DNA of 64,000 nucleotides from Cylindrotheca closterium (Eukaryota; Bacillariophyta; Bacillariophyceae; Bacillariales; Bacillariaceae), in assembly GCA_933822405.4 (NCBI GenBank), contig CAKOGP040000557.1:310955-374954 (forward strand). The letters are read 5' to 3'. The notes under the pieces are model-generated. The model was not told where the DNA came from and made no database searches. It saw only the letters and a list, made by a program, of their open reading frames with translations. Position numbers and translations under genes: made by a program. This document shows, piece after piece, positions 19,036-29,604 of the stretch (positions within the stretch are counted from its first letter, which is position 1; each line of letters opens with the position of its first letter).

Positions 19036-20388
19036 TTAATCTCTCCAAGACTCATCCGTGTGCAAATACTGATATTCTCCCGTTGCCTTGTTCCAAACCA
19101 TTCCTGGTTCGGCTTCGGTGACCTTGGCCGTTGCCGCCTGCATGAATTTCTTTCGCTCTTCCTCTTCTGCTTTTTTTCGTTCAAGTTCCTCTTGAGCCTT
19201 GCGTCGTTTGGTCTCGGTTTCCAATTGGACATTTCGTGCAGCCTTAGCCAACCCATGAATATTTTGGACGGCTGCGACTTGCTTTTCCAATTTCAGGCAA
19301 AAGGCCATGTCATCTTGATCTTGTTTCAGGGCAGTTTCCAACCACGGAAGGTACCGTATGGCTTCCAATTCCAGGGCCCTGCGTTCTCGAGCAATGCTGT
19401 GGAGTTCCTTGCGTTGATTCGTCACTCGTTTTTCATAGGCCAAAGTTTGCTTGTATTGCTGCAATAGTTCGTCACCCACCAGTGTATCAATTTGTTCCAT
19501 GGCGGAGGATTCGTCCAAATAACTGGCATCAATCGAGGAAAGCATGCCCTGACAATGATCGTAGGTGTCTTGTAGGGTGGCAACCTTGTTCCACAAATCC
19601 ATCAAGGAACTGGTAGATAGGACCGATCGGCGACGCGAGAGCTTGGCCGGCGAGGTACCACCCAAACCATCGCGTCCTCTCTTTTTGGATTTGTTATTAT
19701 TATTCAAATTACCCTTGCTCACTGCAGCTGCCTTGTCAAGATCCAATTCAATATCCAGCATGCGATCACCGGCATCCCCGAAGAGGTCATCGTCGTCGTC
19801 ATCATCATCGTCATTTCCCCCACTGTTGTTGTCGGCATCACCATCAAACGTTGGTTCACTCAAACCTTTGCTGCTCTTGTCAGGTGACGAAGAAGAATTG
19901 CTTCCCGACTTGGTGGGTGGTGAAAATCGACCCACATCAGTTTCGGCCGGGGCACTTGACGGCGATGCTGCAGGCGCCGAGGAACCACTTCCTCCACCAT
20001 TTCGATATGGTTCCATTCCTTGTAAGAGCTCATTGACATAGCGTATCGAAAAGACTCGCCGGTCTCCCCAAATCTTGACGGTCCTTCGGACCTTCTCCAC
20101 CATGGTGCCATTGTTCTGACAGACATATATCAATGCTTGCCCCAAAATAGGACTAAAGGCTTCCAAAAACTTGTTGCCGCGATTGCGTTTCGAGTTTTGT
20201 AGGACTTCATTGGCCACATACAGCAGGGGCAAATGCTGATCGGGTCGAGACTGGTGCAAGGCGTTCCGCCATTCTGTCACAGCCACACTGGAGGACTTGC
20301 CATAATGTTTCATCATGGCACCTGCAGCTGACTGAATGGCTGGAGCAGAGCCATCCAGGTTTCTCAATAAGGACCGGATATCAGACAT
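19036..20388 (-). CDS. RNA polymerase II CTD-interacting-domain protein (Rtt103/RPRD type)
   Basis: 450 residues from the ATG at 20388; the open frame extends upstream, but MSDIRSLLRNLD is the natural start. Residues 1 to about 135 form a CID fold: a helix bundle with WRNALHQSRPDQHLPLLYVA, NEVLQNSKRNRGNKFLEAF and VRRTVKIWGDRRVFS, all typical of Rtt103, RPRD and Pcf11-like CIDs that bind the phosphorylated CTD of RNA polymerase II. A Ser/Pro-rich linker, an acidic DDDDDDDD tract and a long coiled coil rich in Glu and Lys follow. The tail is a conserved-looking PGMVWNKATGEYQYL. Likely role: transcription termination or CTD phosphatase recruitment in the nucleus. It is head-to-head with NOP53. 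Confidence 0.85.
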   Translation of the reverse strand: MSDIRSLLRNLDGSAPAIQSAAGAMMKHYGKSSSVAVTEWRNALHQSRPDQHLPLLYVANEVLQNSKRNRGNKFLEAFSPILGQALIYVCQNNGTMVEKVRRTVKIWGDRRVFSIRYVNELLQGMEPYRNGGGSGSSAPAASPSSAPAETDVGRFSPPTKSGSNSSSSPDKSSKGLSEPTFDGDADNNSGGNDDDDDDDDDLFGDAGDRMLDIELDLDKAAAVSKGNLNNNNKSKKRGRDGLGGTSPAKLSRRRSVLSTSSLMDLWNKVATLQDTYDHCQGMLSSIDASYLDESSAMEQIDTLVGDELLQQYKQTLAYEKRVTNQRKELHSIARERRALELEAIRYLPWLETALKQDQDDMAFCLKLEKQVAAVQNIHGLAKAARNVQLETETKRRKAQEELERKKAEEEERKKFMQAATAKVTEAEPGMVWNKATGEYQYLHTDESWRD

Positions 20389-20858
20389 TCTTGCGCTTGA
20401 GTTCTTGAGAGAGGTTGTGAATGCAAGAGAGAGAGAGAAAAAGTCTAATGAATGATGTTTCAGTAGTATTGTAAGGTGTTTATCAACTATCCTCAATTTC
20501 TGATGATCTCTCTTTTCTGTCAATTCTATTCTTGCTTGCTTCCGATCAATAAAACCGCTGCAATCCGCTTTATTCCACTTGAAAACACAAAGCCGATCTC
20601 GTTATTGCAAATAACAATATTCAATGGATGTCCAAACAATGAAAAAGCTTGGCTCGTGAAAGATACATGTCGCACCTTTTGCTCCAATGCGACTGATGGT
20701 ACTGGTAGAAGTATCGTCGATCCGTCGTCCTACTCGGAGGAGTCGACTCTTCCTCAGAACCAGTGTTTCAAAATCGATCTCGCACAACTTTCTCATTTTG
20801 TTCTATCCAAGATCTCACATTCAAATAGTTGCCAACCTTACTACTATTATACAGTACC
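20389..20858. promoter_or_regulatory. Shared upstream region of CID gene and NOP53
   Basis: 470 bp between two divergent start codons. It must hold both promoters. No specific element is identified by eye. Confidence 0.5.
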
Positions 20859-22127
20859 ATGGGAAAGAAATTACAAGGTGCCAAACTCCGGGCCAAAAAG
20901 AGGAGCAAACTCGCCGCCCAGAACTCCCTGGAGACAAAAGCCGAAGAAGCCGAGACCCAACAGGTTACCACCAAAGCCAATGAGGAACTTTTTGTCGTGG
21001 ATACCACTGCCGTCCTTCCTTCCAAAAAGCAATTGGTCAAGAAAGAACAAAAGAAGCGAAAATTTTCCAACTCGGCCAAGGAGGAGGCCCAAATCAACAA
21101 ACTAGTGGACACGCATTCGCCCACCAAATTGCAAGAATTGGCAAAGGTTGAAACCGCAAAGCGCGCCAGAATTAAGAAGGATGTGGATCCAAGCTTTGAT
21201 TTGTGGGGGGATGATGGTGATGACAAAACGCCCAAAAGCAAAAAGGGTAGAACACAAAGTAAGAAAAAGCAGATTGCAACTTCTAATCCAGGAATTGGCC
21301 CCTCGCTTGCTGGAACCAAACCAGCCCACAAACCATCCAATTATTCGATCACTGCCATGCCTGACCCCAACACCAAGAAAGTTTCGGTGGATGTTGCCGA
21401 AGCGGGACAATCCTATAATCCTGATAGAATACAACACAGAAATGTTATCGCAAAGGCTGTTGAGGTGGAAGAAAAGCGTCAAAGAGCTGAAGAATTAAAC
21501 GCGGCTCCCATTAGCAAGGGCATGTCGGAAGAAACCAAAGCGTATCTCTTGGAGGATTCAGATTTGGACGATGATTCTTCCGATGAGTCTGACAGTGGCG
21601 AGCCCAAAGAAAAGGGCCCCATTGAAAAGAAAAAGGATAAACTAACCAGAGCCCAGCGGAATCGACAAAAGAGAATCAAACAGGAACTCTATGATATTGC
21701 CCAACGAAAGAAGGACAAAAAGTTTCAGAATTCGGTTGCAGAAGCCAAGGTCATTGCAAAACAACTTCGAAAAGAAGAGGCGGAAAAGCGTCAAAAGGCG
21801 CAAGCTCTCAACAAACTCAAGGAAGAAAGCGAGCGAACCAAAGGAAAGAATGTATACCATCAACTTGCAGACGAAAATCCTGTGGATGCTCCCACGTACC
21901 CTGTTGCACTGTCGAGTGAATTGAAAAATCATGGTGGCTCCCTACGAACCATCAAGCCAAAGGGATCTCTCGTCAACGATCGGATGGCCAGTTTCATGGA
22001 CCGTGGCATGGCCGCGAAGAAGCAGCTAAAGCAAAAAAGAATAGTCTCGGGAAAAAGAAGAAAATTCAAGGTGAAGGTCAGAGGAAAAGGTTTTGAAGCT
22101 TCCAAGGAAGGAGGAATCATGGGATAG
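20859..22127 (+). CDS. NOP53: NOP53/GLTSCR2-family ribosome biogenesis factor
   Basis: 422 residues; the ATG at 20859 is in a good context (ACCATGG) and gives the expected basic start MGKKLQGAKLRAKKRSK. Family landmarks are DPSFDLWGD, a Pro/Lys-rich segment with AGQSYNPD, the long charged helix RKKDKKFQNSVAEAKVIAKQ, and the C-terminal GGSLRTIKPKGSLVNDRMAS followed by MDRGM and a Lys/Arg-rich tail. NOP53 acts in the nucleolus in late 60S maturation, where it recruits the Mtr4/exosome to process 7S pre-rRNA. The length is near the family norm. No intron. Confidence 0.88.
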   Translation: MGKKLQGAKLRAKKRSKLAAQNSLETKAEEAETQQVTTKANEELFVVDTTAVLPSKKQLVKKEQKKRKFSNSAKEEAQINKLVDTHSPTKLQELAKVETAKRARIKKDVDPSFDLWGDDGDDKTPKSKKGRTQSKKKQIATSNPGIGPSLAGTKPAHKPSNYSITAMPDPNTKKVSVDVAEAGQSYNPDRIQHRNVIAKAVEVEEKRQRAEELNAAPISKGMSEETKAYLLEDSDLDDDSSDESDSGEPKEKGPIEKKKDKLTRAQRNRQKRIKQELYDIAQRKKDKKFQNSVAEAKVIAKQLRKEEAEKRQKAQALNKLKEESERTKGKNVYHQLADENPVDAPTYPVALSSELKNHGGSLRTIKPKGSLVNDRMASFMDRGMAAKKQLKQKRIVSGKRRKFKVKVRGKGFEASKEGGIMG

Positions 22128-22486
22128 ATTGTAGATTCTTATTATATCATAGTGTCTTTTTGCAAAAAGCTATTGTGCATTCACAAACTCTGGTATTTGG
22201 ATCTCCTAGATGTACTGTACAGTACAGCTCCATGTCTTGTGATTGTGACTTTGATTGACATTTCGAATTGGAAGTTACTTATGGCAAGGCTATAGTTTTA
22301 GAAGTTACTTATGACGCGGTCATTTATCGTTCGATATTTCACACGACAAAAAATCGGCCATTACCGGATAGAATTTTTTCACACCAGATGAAGTACGATA
22401 CCAGTACGAAGTTACGAGTTACCCTGCAACTATAGAAGACAATTAACCCAAAGCGGCCACATTAGATACCACTCCCACTAGTCGCA
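22128..22486. other. Spacer with 16-bp palindrome
   Basis: Contains the perfect palindrome TGTACTGTACAGTACA at 22211-22226. Otherwise AT-rich with no gene recognised. Confidence 0.5.
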
Positions 22487-24988
22487 ATGCCGTATGATGA
22501 CGATAGCTACGAAGACGACGATAGCTACGAGGCAGCAGATGATGCATATGAAGATGATGATAGTTATGAAGCTGACGACCAACCTCCTCCACCTGTACCT
22601 CACGGCAATGATATAGACGCCGACAGCTATGAGGACGATGGTGATAGCTATGAAGATGATCCACATGAAGCATCTTTGAGTGATCATCATCCTCCCAGAC
22701 CAGTTCCTGGTGACAACGACAGCTATGATGATGACAGTTACGAAGCAGAGGAGACAAATGTTCCTATTCCGCCCCCACAACATGATGATGACAGCTACGA
22801 GCATGATGATGATGATGACAGCTACGAACACGAGTCACCGGTTCCTCAAAAACCGCCAAGCGCACGACGAGGTGGCGACGACGATAGCTATGAACAAGCC
22901 GATGATGACAGCTATCTCCCAGATAATATCCGCCAAAATCCAGCCCCCTTTTCACCAGAACCATCAACCAGTCGTAGGAGTGGTGACGACGAGTATGAAG
23001 AGGACGATTCTCGATTCTCAATACCCCCGCCAGTGGCGGAGTATGCATCCGATTCGGACGAGGAAAAAACTGAGCAATCGGTTCCGTTCGACGACGAATA
23101 TGAAGAAGGTGGCGATAGTCAGAGTGAGGTTGGAGACATTGCTGGGGCGACCGGGAATATTGGTTCTAACCGCACTGAAGTGGCGCCACAGAAAAACGTG
23201 GTCAGGGAACCCGACAGCAGTGATGAGGAGGATGTCTACGCTGAAGAATCTCAGGATGATGACGGTGACACACAGTCAAGCTGGGGGAACCATGGTACCG
23301 CACAGTCCAGTGCCAAGCAAATGCCTATTAGTGATGATGACTCGGACAGTGATGACTCTGAACCAAATCCAACGGGATTTGTTGACAGCGATGAAAGCGA
23401 TGACTCGTCGGATGATGACGAAACGGGTGCACTGAAAGGATACAACTTTGATAACGATGATTTCTTTGATGAAGACAACGATGATGATAGTGACAACGAT
23501 GATAGTGATGGCGAATCTGAACCGTTTCAAAAGAGGCATGATACAAGGCAATCCAATCCTGGCAAGGACAAAATGTCGATATTCGGTCGCGAGGTCTCTG
23601 TTGCAGAGCGAGAAAAGAGTTTGTTTGCAAAGGAACGAAAGATGAACAGATATGTGGCTCTTGCCATCGCATGCATATGTATTGCGGGCATTGTAGGTGT
23701 GATTGTATACTTTGTTACGCCATCTGACGATGAGCCCGCAGCAGTTGCACCCTCACCAACACTTGGACCCTCTCCATCGCCCTCGTTAGCTGTTCAAAAT
23801 ACTGTCGAGAGTCTGTACTCAATTGCTCTCAGTACAAATGAAGTACCGGCTGCAAGCTTAATCCAGAGTATGGATCTACTTGCTGAACAAGTTTTCAATG
23901 CATCAAATGTCAATGTTGGAACAATAAGGAACCGGAAGCTTGCCATTGTAGGCGTGTCGCGCCCGTCCAGTTTGGAGGCTGCATCGACGAGTAAGGACTG
24001 TTGTGCTTGATGTTTGTGCAACGTTCAAGGATTACTGACAACCTGTTTTGTTTCAGCTTGTGCAAGTACACTAGGGGATACAATTAGGAATTTTTGCTAC
24101 AATGTCAAAGCAACGATTGTGGTTTTAACTGACATCCCCGACGACCCAATGCTCTCAACATATAAGCTAAAATTGAATGCAGCAATCCAATCTGGCAGCC
24201 TAGCTGAGATGTTATTGGAGGTAGATCCAGAATCAACAGTTCTGATTTACGTCGAGAATACAGGTGGACAGCCAACAGCTTCATACAGCCCTTCGAGCCC
24301 TACCGTTTCCAACAAACCCTCTTCAATGCCTTCACAATCCAGCCGCCCAAGTTCTAGTGGCGCACCATCTTCAGCACCGGTGGCTCCCCCTCCTTCCACA
24401 ACTTCGAGCAGGCCAAGCACAAGCAATGCCCCGTCGCTTTTGGCATCACAGAACCCAACATCATCTTTGAGGCCCACGCAATCATTAGCGCCTTCCACCT
24501 CCATGAGCCCAAGCTTCAGCATGGCTCCCAGTGCTGGGTCACCACCAACCTTATCAAATGCACCATCTGTCATGCCTTCCAACGCACCAAGCTTAAGCAA
24601 GAAACCGTCAGTATCAGCGGTTCCATCAGCAGCGCCATCCTCATCACAGGCACCCTCTTTATCGACAAGTCCCAGTACATCAAATCCCACTATCTCTCTT
24701 GCGCCCTCGGTTAGACCTAGTCTGCGCCCCAGTCGGACTCCATCCAATGTACCTACGCCTGCTCCAAGTGGTCGTCCTTCCGGTTCCGACCAAGAACCCA
24801 CCGTCCCACCCAGCAATAGGCCAAGTTTGGTTCCCAGTATCAGCAACAGGCCGACAATTACACCATCTGTGCGCCCGACTGCAGCCCCAACGGTTAGTGC
24901 AAGGCCAAGTGTTAGTTTCCAACCGTCGTTGAGGCCAATCATTTTGGAACTCCCATTTGACTTTGGATTCAATCGAAAAAAACAATAA
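22487..24988 (+). CDS. Membrane protein with Asp/Ser/Tyr/Glu repeats and PSxxPS-rich tail
   Basis: Exons 22487..23990 and 24057..24988 (66-nt intron) give 811 residues. Residues 1-150 contain nine DSYE repeats, mostly DDDSYE, and close variants (DSYD, DAYE). The region to about 365 is acidic and rich in Ser-Asp. A basic stretch (KERKMNRY) precedes one membrane helix (VALAIACICIAGIVGVIVYF, about 388-407). After a folded-looking segment of ~150 residues the tail (about 590-795) is built of PSxxPS/APS units. With no signal peptide this should be type II: the acidic repeats inside, the PS-rich part outside or in a vesicle lumen. PS-rich tails are frequent in diatom surface and cell-wall proteins. 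A link to silica or cell-wall assembly is a guess. Confidence 0.8.
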
Positions 24989-25109
24989 GCAGGATAGCGA
25001 AAGGCAATGAACTGAAAAATACTTTGCTTGGGGTCAAAAAGTAAAGTAATAGAATGAATCATCTTATGATTTGCAAACTCAAACATTGAAGTGATTGCTA
25101 TTGTTTAGT

Positions 25110-26148
25110 TTACGGCTTGAGGAATCGAGCACTCTCTTTGCATTGTCTCAAAATATTGGCAGCTTCGTTTAGTTCTGATTTAGCAGAGGATACTGCATCT
25201 CGTGAGAGGTTGTACCTCTGCTGCAAATTCAAGGTTTTGGCTCCAAATACACTCTGCGCTATCACCTCTTCTTCGGCAAGTTCAATGGCTGCTACAGCAA
25301 GTTCCATTATGGGAAATGTTAGGGAGGGAGTGTGAAAGAGAGCATCGTTCAAACATCGAAACGCTATAGGAATCAATAGTTCTCGTTGAATCGTCTCTTT
25401 CTCCAGCAGCAAGACTACAGCACGATGAGGTTGTGCAACGGAAATATCAAACATCATCCACCTCAGCACGAACTGTTCCGTTTCAACAACCTTCTTTTTC
25501 GCTTCCCAGTACTTTTCATTCAGACCAGGTGGATTCTTGTCCATTGTGACCCAATTGTCGTCGTCTTCGTCTTCGTCCACAAACAACATTTCGGCCAAAT
25601 TGATGACATCTCGAAGTCGCCTTGGTTCTTCTGCTGCCTTGCACGCCAAGAAGAGACAAGCAGCCCCAACCCATTTCCAATCACTGATTGATTTGTATTT
25701 TGCAAGATCGTCCTCAATGGCGGTTGCGAAACGATGCAGGAACAATAGAGCCGAGAATCGCGGCTCCACATCAAACTGCAATATATTCGATGCCTGAAAC
25801 GGAGATTTTCACTTGATGAGTTGTTTTCATTCTTACGCGAAAAGGTTGCTGAAAGAGAGTCAGTCGTCCCAGAAACTGCTGGCGTTCACATACCAAATAC
25901 AGCCGGCACAACAGTGGAAAGATTATGGGCCCTATTTCTTTCCCATTGGTAGCTCCTTCTAAGGGCGCGTTGAAAGCCAATGCTGATTGTGGAGGGTCAC
26001 TTGCTATACCATTGGAAGCCATTTCATCCCATCCACCATTATTTCTTTTAACTTTTGAAGGTTCGGTTTTCAGTTGTTGGAAATTGTGTATGAAGGAACG
26101 ATGGACAGGCTTTAGTCTCCCTTTCTCTGAAACTCCATCAGAAACCAT
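25110..26148 (-). CDS. Transcription-type cyclin (cyclin L/K/T-like)
   Basis: Exons 25837..26148 and 25110..25793 on the minus strand, split by a 43-nt GT-AG intron, give 331 residues. The join reads LFQQPFR|ASNILQFDVEP in frame. The cyclin box shows WKWVGAACLFLACKAAEEPR followed by RLRDVIN, the core seen in cyclins L, K and T, and EQFVLRWMMFDISVAQPH at the first-to-second fold transition. No destruction box or PEST region is obvious. Such cyclins partner CDK9/12/11-type kinases and act in transcription or splicing. Which subfamily cannot be settled by eye. Its 43-nt intron is the shortest in the window. Confidence 0.82.
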
Positions 26149-26581
26149 AGAACCATAAGGAACTTTCTGCTTGACGACATAGAAAGGGACAACATAGAAA
26201 GGGAGTATCTACATTGTAGAAAACGCACTCCAATGGATGATTGAGCCAGTCCAAGTACAAGTACACGTGTACCTGTTGGTGTTGCCATCAGCAGTCCTGG
26301 GAGTGGAGTATACCATTTACCATATCAAATTGCAACTCATTATCGTTTTTTCCCGCAAAAATTCAACGCATGCTCGCGTTTTCTACGACAAGTTGTACTT
26401 AAAAATCGAGGGAACGTTGACAAAATGCGCGCCAGCCAACACAGAAAGAAACTCACACATTCGCAAGACGAGAATTTGATGTGACAACAGTGCGATACAC
26501 AATTCTCACAACCCAAGACCAACCCAAGACCGACTCACCGTTCTCCTCTTGACAACTCTCACACAAGACTCTTCCATCATC
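26149..26581. other. Spacer with palindrome GTACACGTGTAC
   Basis: Holds the 12-bp palindrome at 26261-26272, the same 12-mer as at 14113-14124. It contains a CACGTG core (E/G-box-like) and could be a bZIP/bHLH site for either flanking gene. No gene recognised. Confidence 0.45.
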
Positions 26582-26761
26582 ATGACTTCTGTTTTCGACC
26601 GCTTATACCAACAATCCACTCAAGCGTCTTCTGCAAGAAACACTGCTCCCCGCCACACTCCCAAGAAATCGCCAAAAACTGTCAAGGCCAGTGATCTCAA
26701 GACCACTGGGCTTGACCGCCTTACCCGCCCGACATCTGCTTCTCTATCCAAGAGAAAGTAG
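26582..26761 (+). CDS. 59-residue SVFDRLY-motif protein
   Basis: Very short single-exon frame starting MTSVFDRLYQQSTQASSA and ending in a Lys/Arg/Ser-rich stretch (LDRLTRPTSASLSKRK). The N-terminal motif SVFDRLYxQSTxAS recurs at the start of the next gene (27114), 353 bp downstream on the same strand. I have a recollection of similar VFDRLY starts in diatom proteins, but no function is known to me. The recurrence is the main reason to accept so short a gene. Confidence 0.6.
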   Translation: MTSVFDRLYQQSTQASSARNTAPRHTPKKSPKTVKASDLKTTGLDRLTRPTSASLSKRK

Positions 26762-27113
26762 TGTCGTTGCGGTGTCATGGGGTGCAATATGACGCCTTAT
26801 GGGACGATGGGAAGGGGATTTTGATATTTCGATGCATGCACCAAATCTGTTGGAAATACGAAGAGGAGCTCGACGAAAAGCTTACCAATTTATGACAAGA
26901 GGCCACCGCTGTGAACAGCATATAGGCTAAATATTATATTAACACTGTGTAGTACAAGAATAATCATCATTATGATGAACGGTACAAGCACACTTACGCT
27001 GTTGCAAACATCGTCTGCCTGTTACAAAACTTTGAATGAGAACCCGGAGTTTCATTTTTGGCGAAAGAAAAAGAACACTTTCTTTATCGTCGTGTGATCA
27101 TGCATGTCAAACG
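26762..27113. other. Spacer, nothing recognised
   Basis: Spacer between the two SVFDRLY genes. No coding sequence or repeat seen. Confidence 0.5.
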
Positions 27114-27773
27114 ATGACTGAATCTGTATTCGATCGTCTCTACCATCAGTCCACAGCCGCATCGAGAGCGGCATCAATACATGGTGCTGACCCGCCTTCC
27201 TATGATGGACCATCCAACTCCACTTCATCGAATCGTGCACCTCATCGCCAACGAAAAACTCCAGCAACCACGACCAGAAGAAAAGATGAGGGGAGTGCCA
27301 AATCATCGATGGAAAAGGGAAACCCCGAGGGTGTTCCAACGAGTCCACCAGTAGCCGTCGCACCACCAATGACTTATTCTGGCCCATGGAGAATAGCCTC
27401 TACGAGCACATATGGTCGTCTCACTTTTCTGGATCCTGGATCATTGAAATTGTCTGCCGAACTTCACAGCTTCGATCAAGGTGAAATGGATGCCAGACGA
27501 TTTGCATGTCATTTGATAGCGGCTTTGTTTCGTCGTGACCACATGGCTGGGCGACATTGGGACTATGATGCACCATCCGCAAACCCCATTACGGAATCCG
27601 GTGCAGAGGAAAATAATAGTAACAACACTATACAGAGGTTCAAGGTGGAAAGGGAAGCGACTTGGGATTGGAAAGATATCTATTCGGTCGCAACAGCAAA
27701 AGGGACGATCAGCTTCAATACGGAGACGAATGAAATAAGATTGGAGGACTATAGCTACTATGCCGCTGGATAA
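27114..27773 (+). CDS. SVFDRLY-motif protein of unknown function
   Basis: 219 residues from the ATG at 27114, chosen because it places SVFDRLYHQSTAASRA at residues 4-19, as in the upstream small gene. A Ser/Pro/Arg-rich disordered region follows to about residue 95. The rest may fold: YSGPWRIASTSTYGRLTFLD, DARRFACHLIAALFRRDHM, and WDWKDIYSVATAKGTISF near the end. I recognise no family. No signal peptide or membrane segment. Confidence 0.72.
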   Translation: MTESVFDRLYHQSTAASRAASIHGADPPSYDGPSNSTSSNRAPHRQRKTPATTTRRKDEGSAKSSMEKGNPEGVPTSPPVAVAPPMTYSGPWRIASTSTYGRLTFLDPGSLKLSAELHSFDQGEMDARRFACHLIAALFRRDHMAGRHWDYDAPSANPITESGAEENNSNNTIQRFKVEREATWDWKDIYSVATAKGTISFNTETNEIRLEDYSYYAAG

Positions 27774-27877
27774 AAATGAATCATCTCCTGATACTATTTA
27801 TCTTGCGTAATGTATTTTAGCATCTTAGCAATCAATCAATCAATCCAATGATATTGATCTACCTCACATTCACTTTC

Positions 27878-29604
27878 CTAGTTTCGGAGTCTTCTACCAA
27901 TCTCTGTTTTGACCATTGTTAGCTCAGAGGCTGTTCCAGCGGCGATTGCACTGTTCTCGTTGGCACGTCGAAGTAGATAAGGCATCACTTCTCCAACTTC
28001 TCCATAAGGCAGATACTTGTAGACCCGATAACCATGCTTTCCAAGATTGAAAGACAAGTGATCTGACATTCCATATAGTTGGGCAAAGCAGATCGTAGGC
28101 GACTTTCGACTAATATTGTGTCGGTTCATCGATTCAATGGCCTTTTCAATACTTGCTTGATTATGCGAGGCCAACATGAACTCAACCTCCAACTTCGAGG
28201 CTGCACTGTGCTTCAACAGAAAATCGACAGCAGCGTCATAATTTGCATGGGTCTCTTCAATAGTATCTACAATGGGACTTGGTACACCCTTGGATGCGGC
28301 AAGTTCCCGTTCACTCTCCATGTAGGCCCCACGGACAAGCTTGGCACCAAAGTGGTATCCAAAACGCTCAGCTCGCTGCACATCGAGTTGCAGCCGTTCC
28401 GAGGCATCCTTGAGATAGCATTGATACGTATTGTAGATGATGGCCTTATCCGTCGTTTCACCGTCATTGTAAGACTGTTGAAGATCTGTGACAAGCCCGT
28501 CAATGGCCGGTTGGTATCGCACTTGTTCTGCGTCGATCAAAAGTCTCGTTCCCACACGATCAGCCTCTTTGGCAAGCTTATAGCCACGTTGGTACATGGC
28601 TTCAATAAGCTCAAGTTCTTCATCAGTTGGTGTTGCCATGGCCAATGGACCCGTTTCTTTGCAACTCGAGGTGATCTTTGGCAGATCTTTTGGTTGCAAC
28701 ATCATTGACCAGGTGAAATAGTCAATCGTCCCGGTGTTATTGGGATCAAATTCATCTAGTACATTCTTTAGGGTCGATTCGTCCACTGTGAAAAAGTATC
28801 TAGAAAGGTGGAATGTCTGAGTGAATCATGATCTGCATGACTGTCGTCAACAAAATGATACACGGCTTACCTGTAACCTTTTTCAAATTCTTCTCGACTG
28901 ATGAGACCGTCACCGTTCTGATCAAACTTGGCAAACAACTGTTTGGCTTCCTCAAAAGCTTGAGAGACGCGAGCAAGGAGCTTTGGGTTTCCTAGTGCTG
29001 TTACCTTGATGGCGGCATACCCATCATCAGAACCAGCAGCCACGTCATTGATGCATTGCAAAAATGTGTCGAGGTGTTTGTCACACTTGGCTTCAGATTC
29101 ATAATCATACTCTCGTGCTACCGCCGACGTAGGCTGAATGGCCTCATCTGGTACCTGTCCAGATGAAGCCGGGTCGTCACTTTCCGCGGCATAGTCCAAG
29201 ATTGCGCCAACTCCAAAACTATTCAAACTGTCAATCACTGGTTGGATTCGTTCGCGATCTTCGCCAGCACAAAAGTGGCCATACAGTGTTTGCTTCAGAA
29301 TTTTATCGGTAAGCGTCGGCGATATGCGTGTGGCTACTCGTAGTAGACGGTCGGCATTGGAGACTAGAATTGGAATCTGACAGAGTCGGAAGCAAGCAGC
29401 CGCTCGAAAAAGTTCGGCATTGCTCTTTGCCTGATATGCGGATTGGGCGTCGCTGAAGTCCGGAACCGGATTCTGATTATTGGACGCCCGGTCGTCAAAG
29501 TCATCCAAATCCAGAGTCGCGGTGCTCGCATACCTTGAAGACAAGTGGTTGTATGCTCTCGTGTTGAGTGGCCTCAACCTTCGAATAGTTGCAAATGCCG
29601 ACAT
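27878..29604 (-). CDS. PRODH: Proline dehydrogenase with inserted EF-hands, probably mitochondrial
   Basis: Exons 28871..29604 and 27878..28799, 71-nt intron, 551 residues. The start (MSAFATIRRLRPLNTRAYNH) is Arg-rich and free of acids, as in mitochondrial presequences. The FAD-binding barrel shows GAILDYAAE, IKVTALGNP, KLVRGAYMESER and the substrate/flavin motif LLRRANENS near the C-terminus. Between barrel elements lies a canonical EF-hand loop, DQNGDGLISREE (about residues 230-241), and a weaker second one (DPNNTGTIDYFT). The intron falls between the two. The enzyme oxidises proline to pyrroline-5-carboxylate and feeds electrons to the respiratory chain. The EF-hands suggest calcium sensitivity; that part is inference. 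Confidence 0.9.

Noticed and set aside
24247..25086. 279-codon minus-strand frame over the PSxxPS tail
   Set aside because: Produced by the repetitive Ser/Pro codons read backwards (Gly/Leu/Asp-rich); no independent support.
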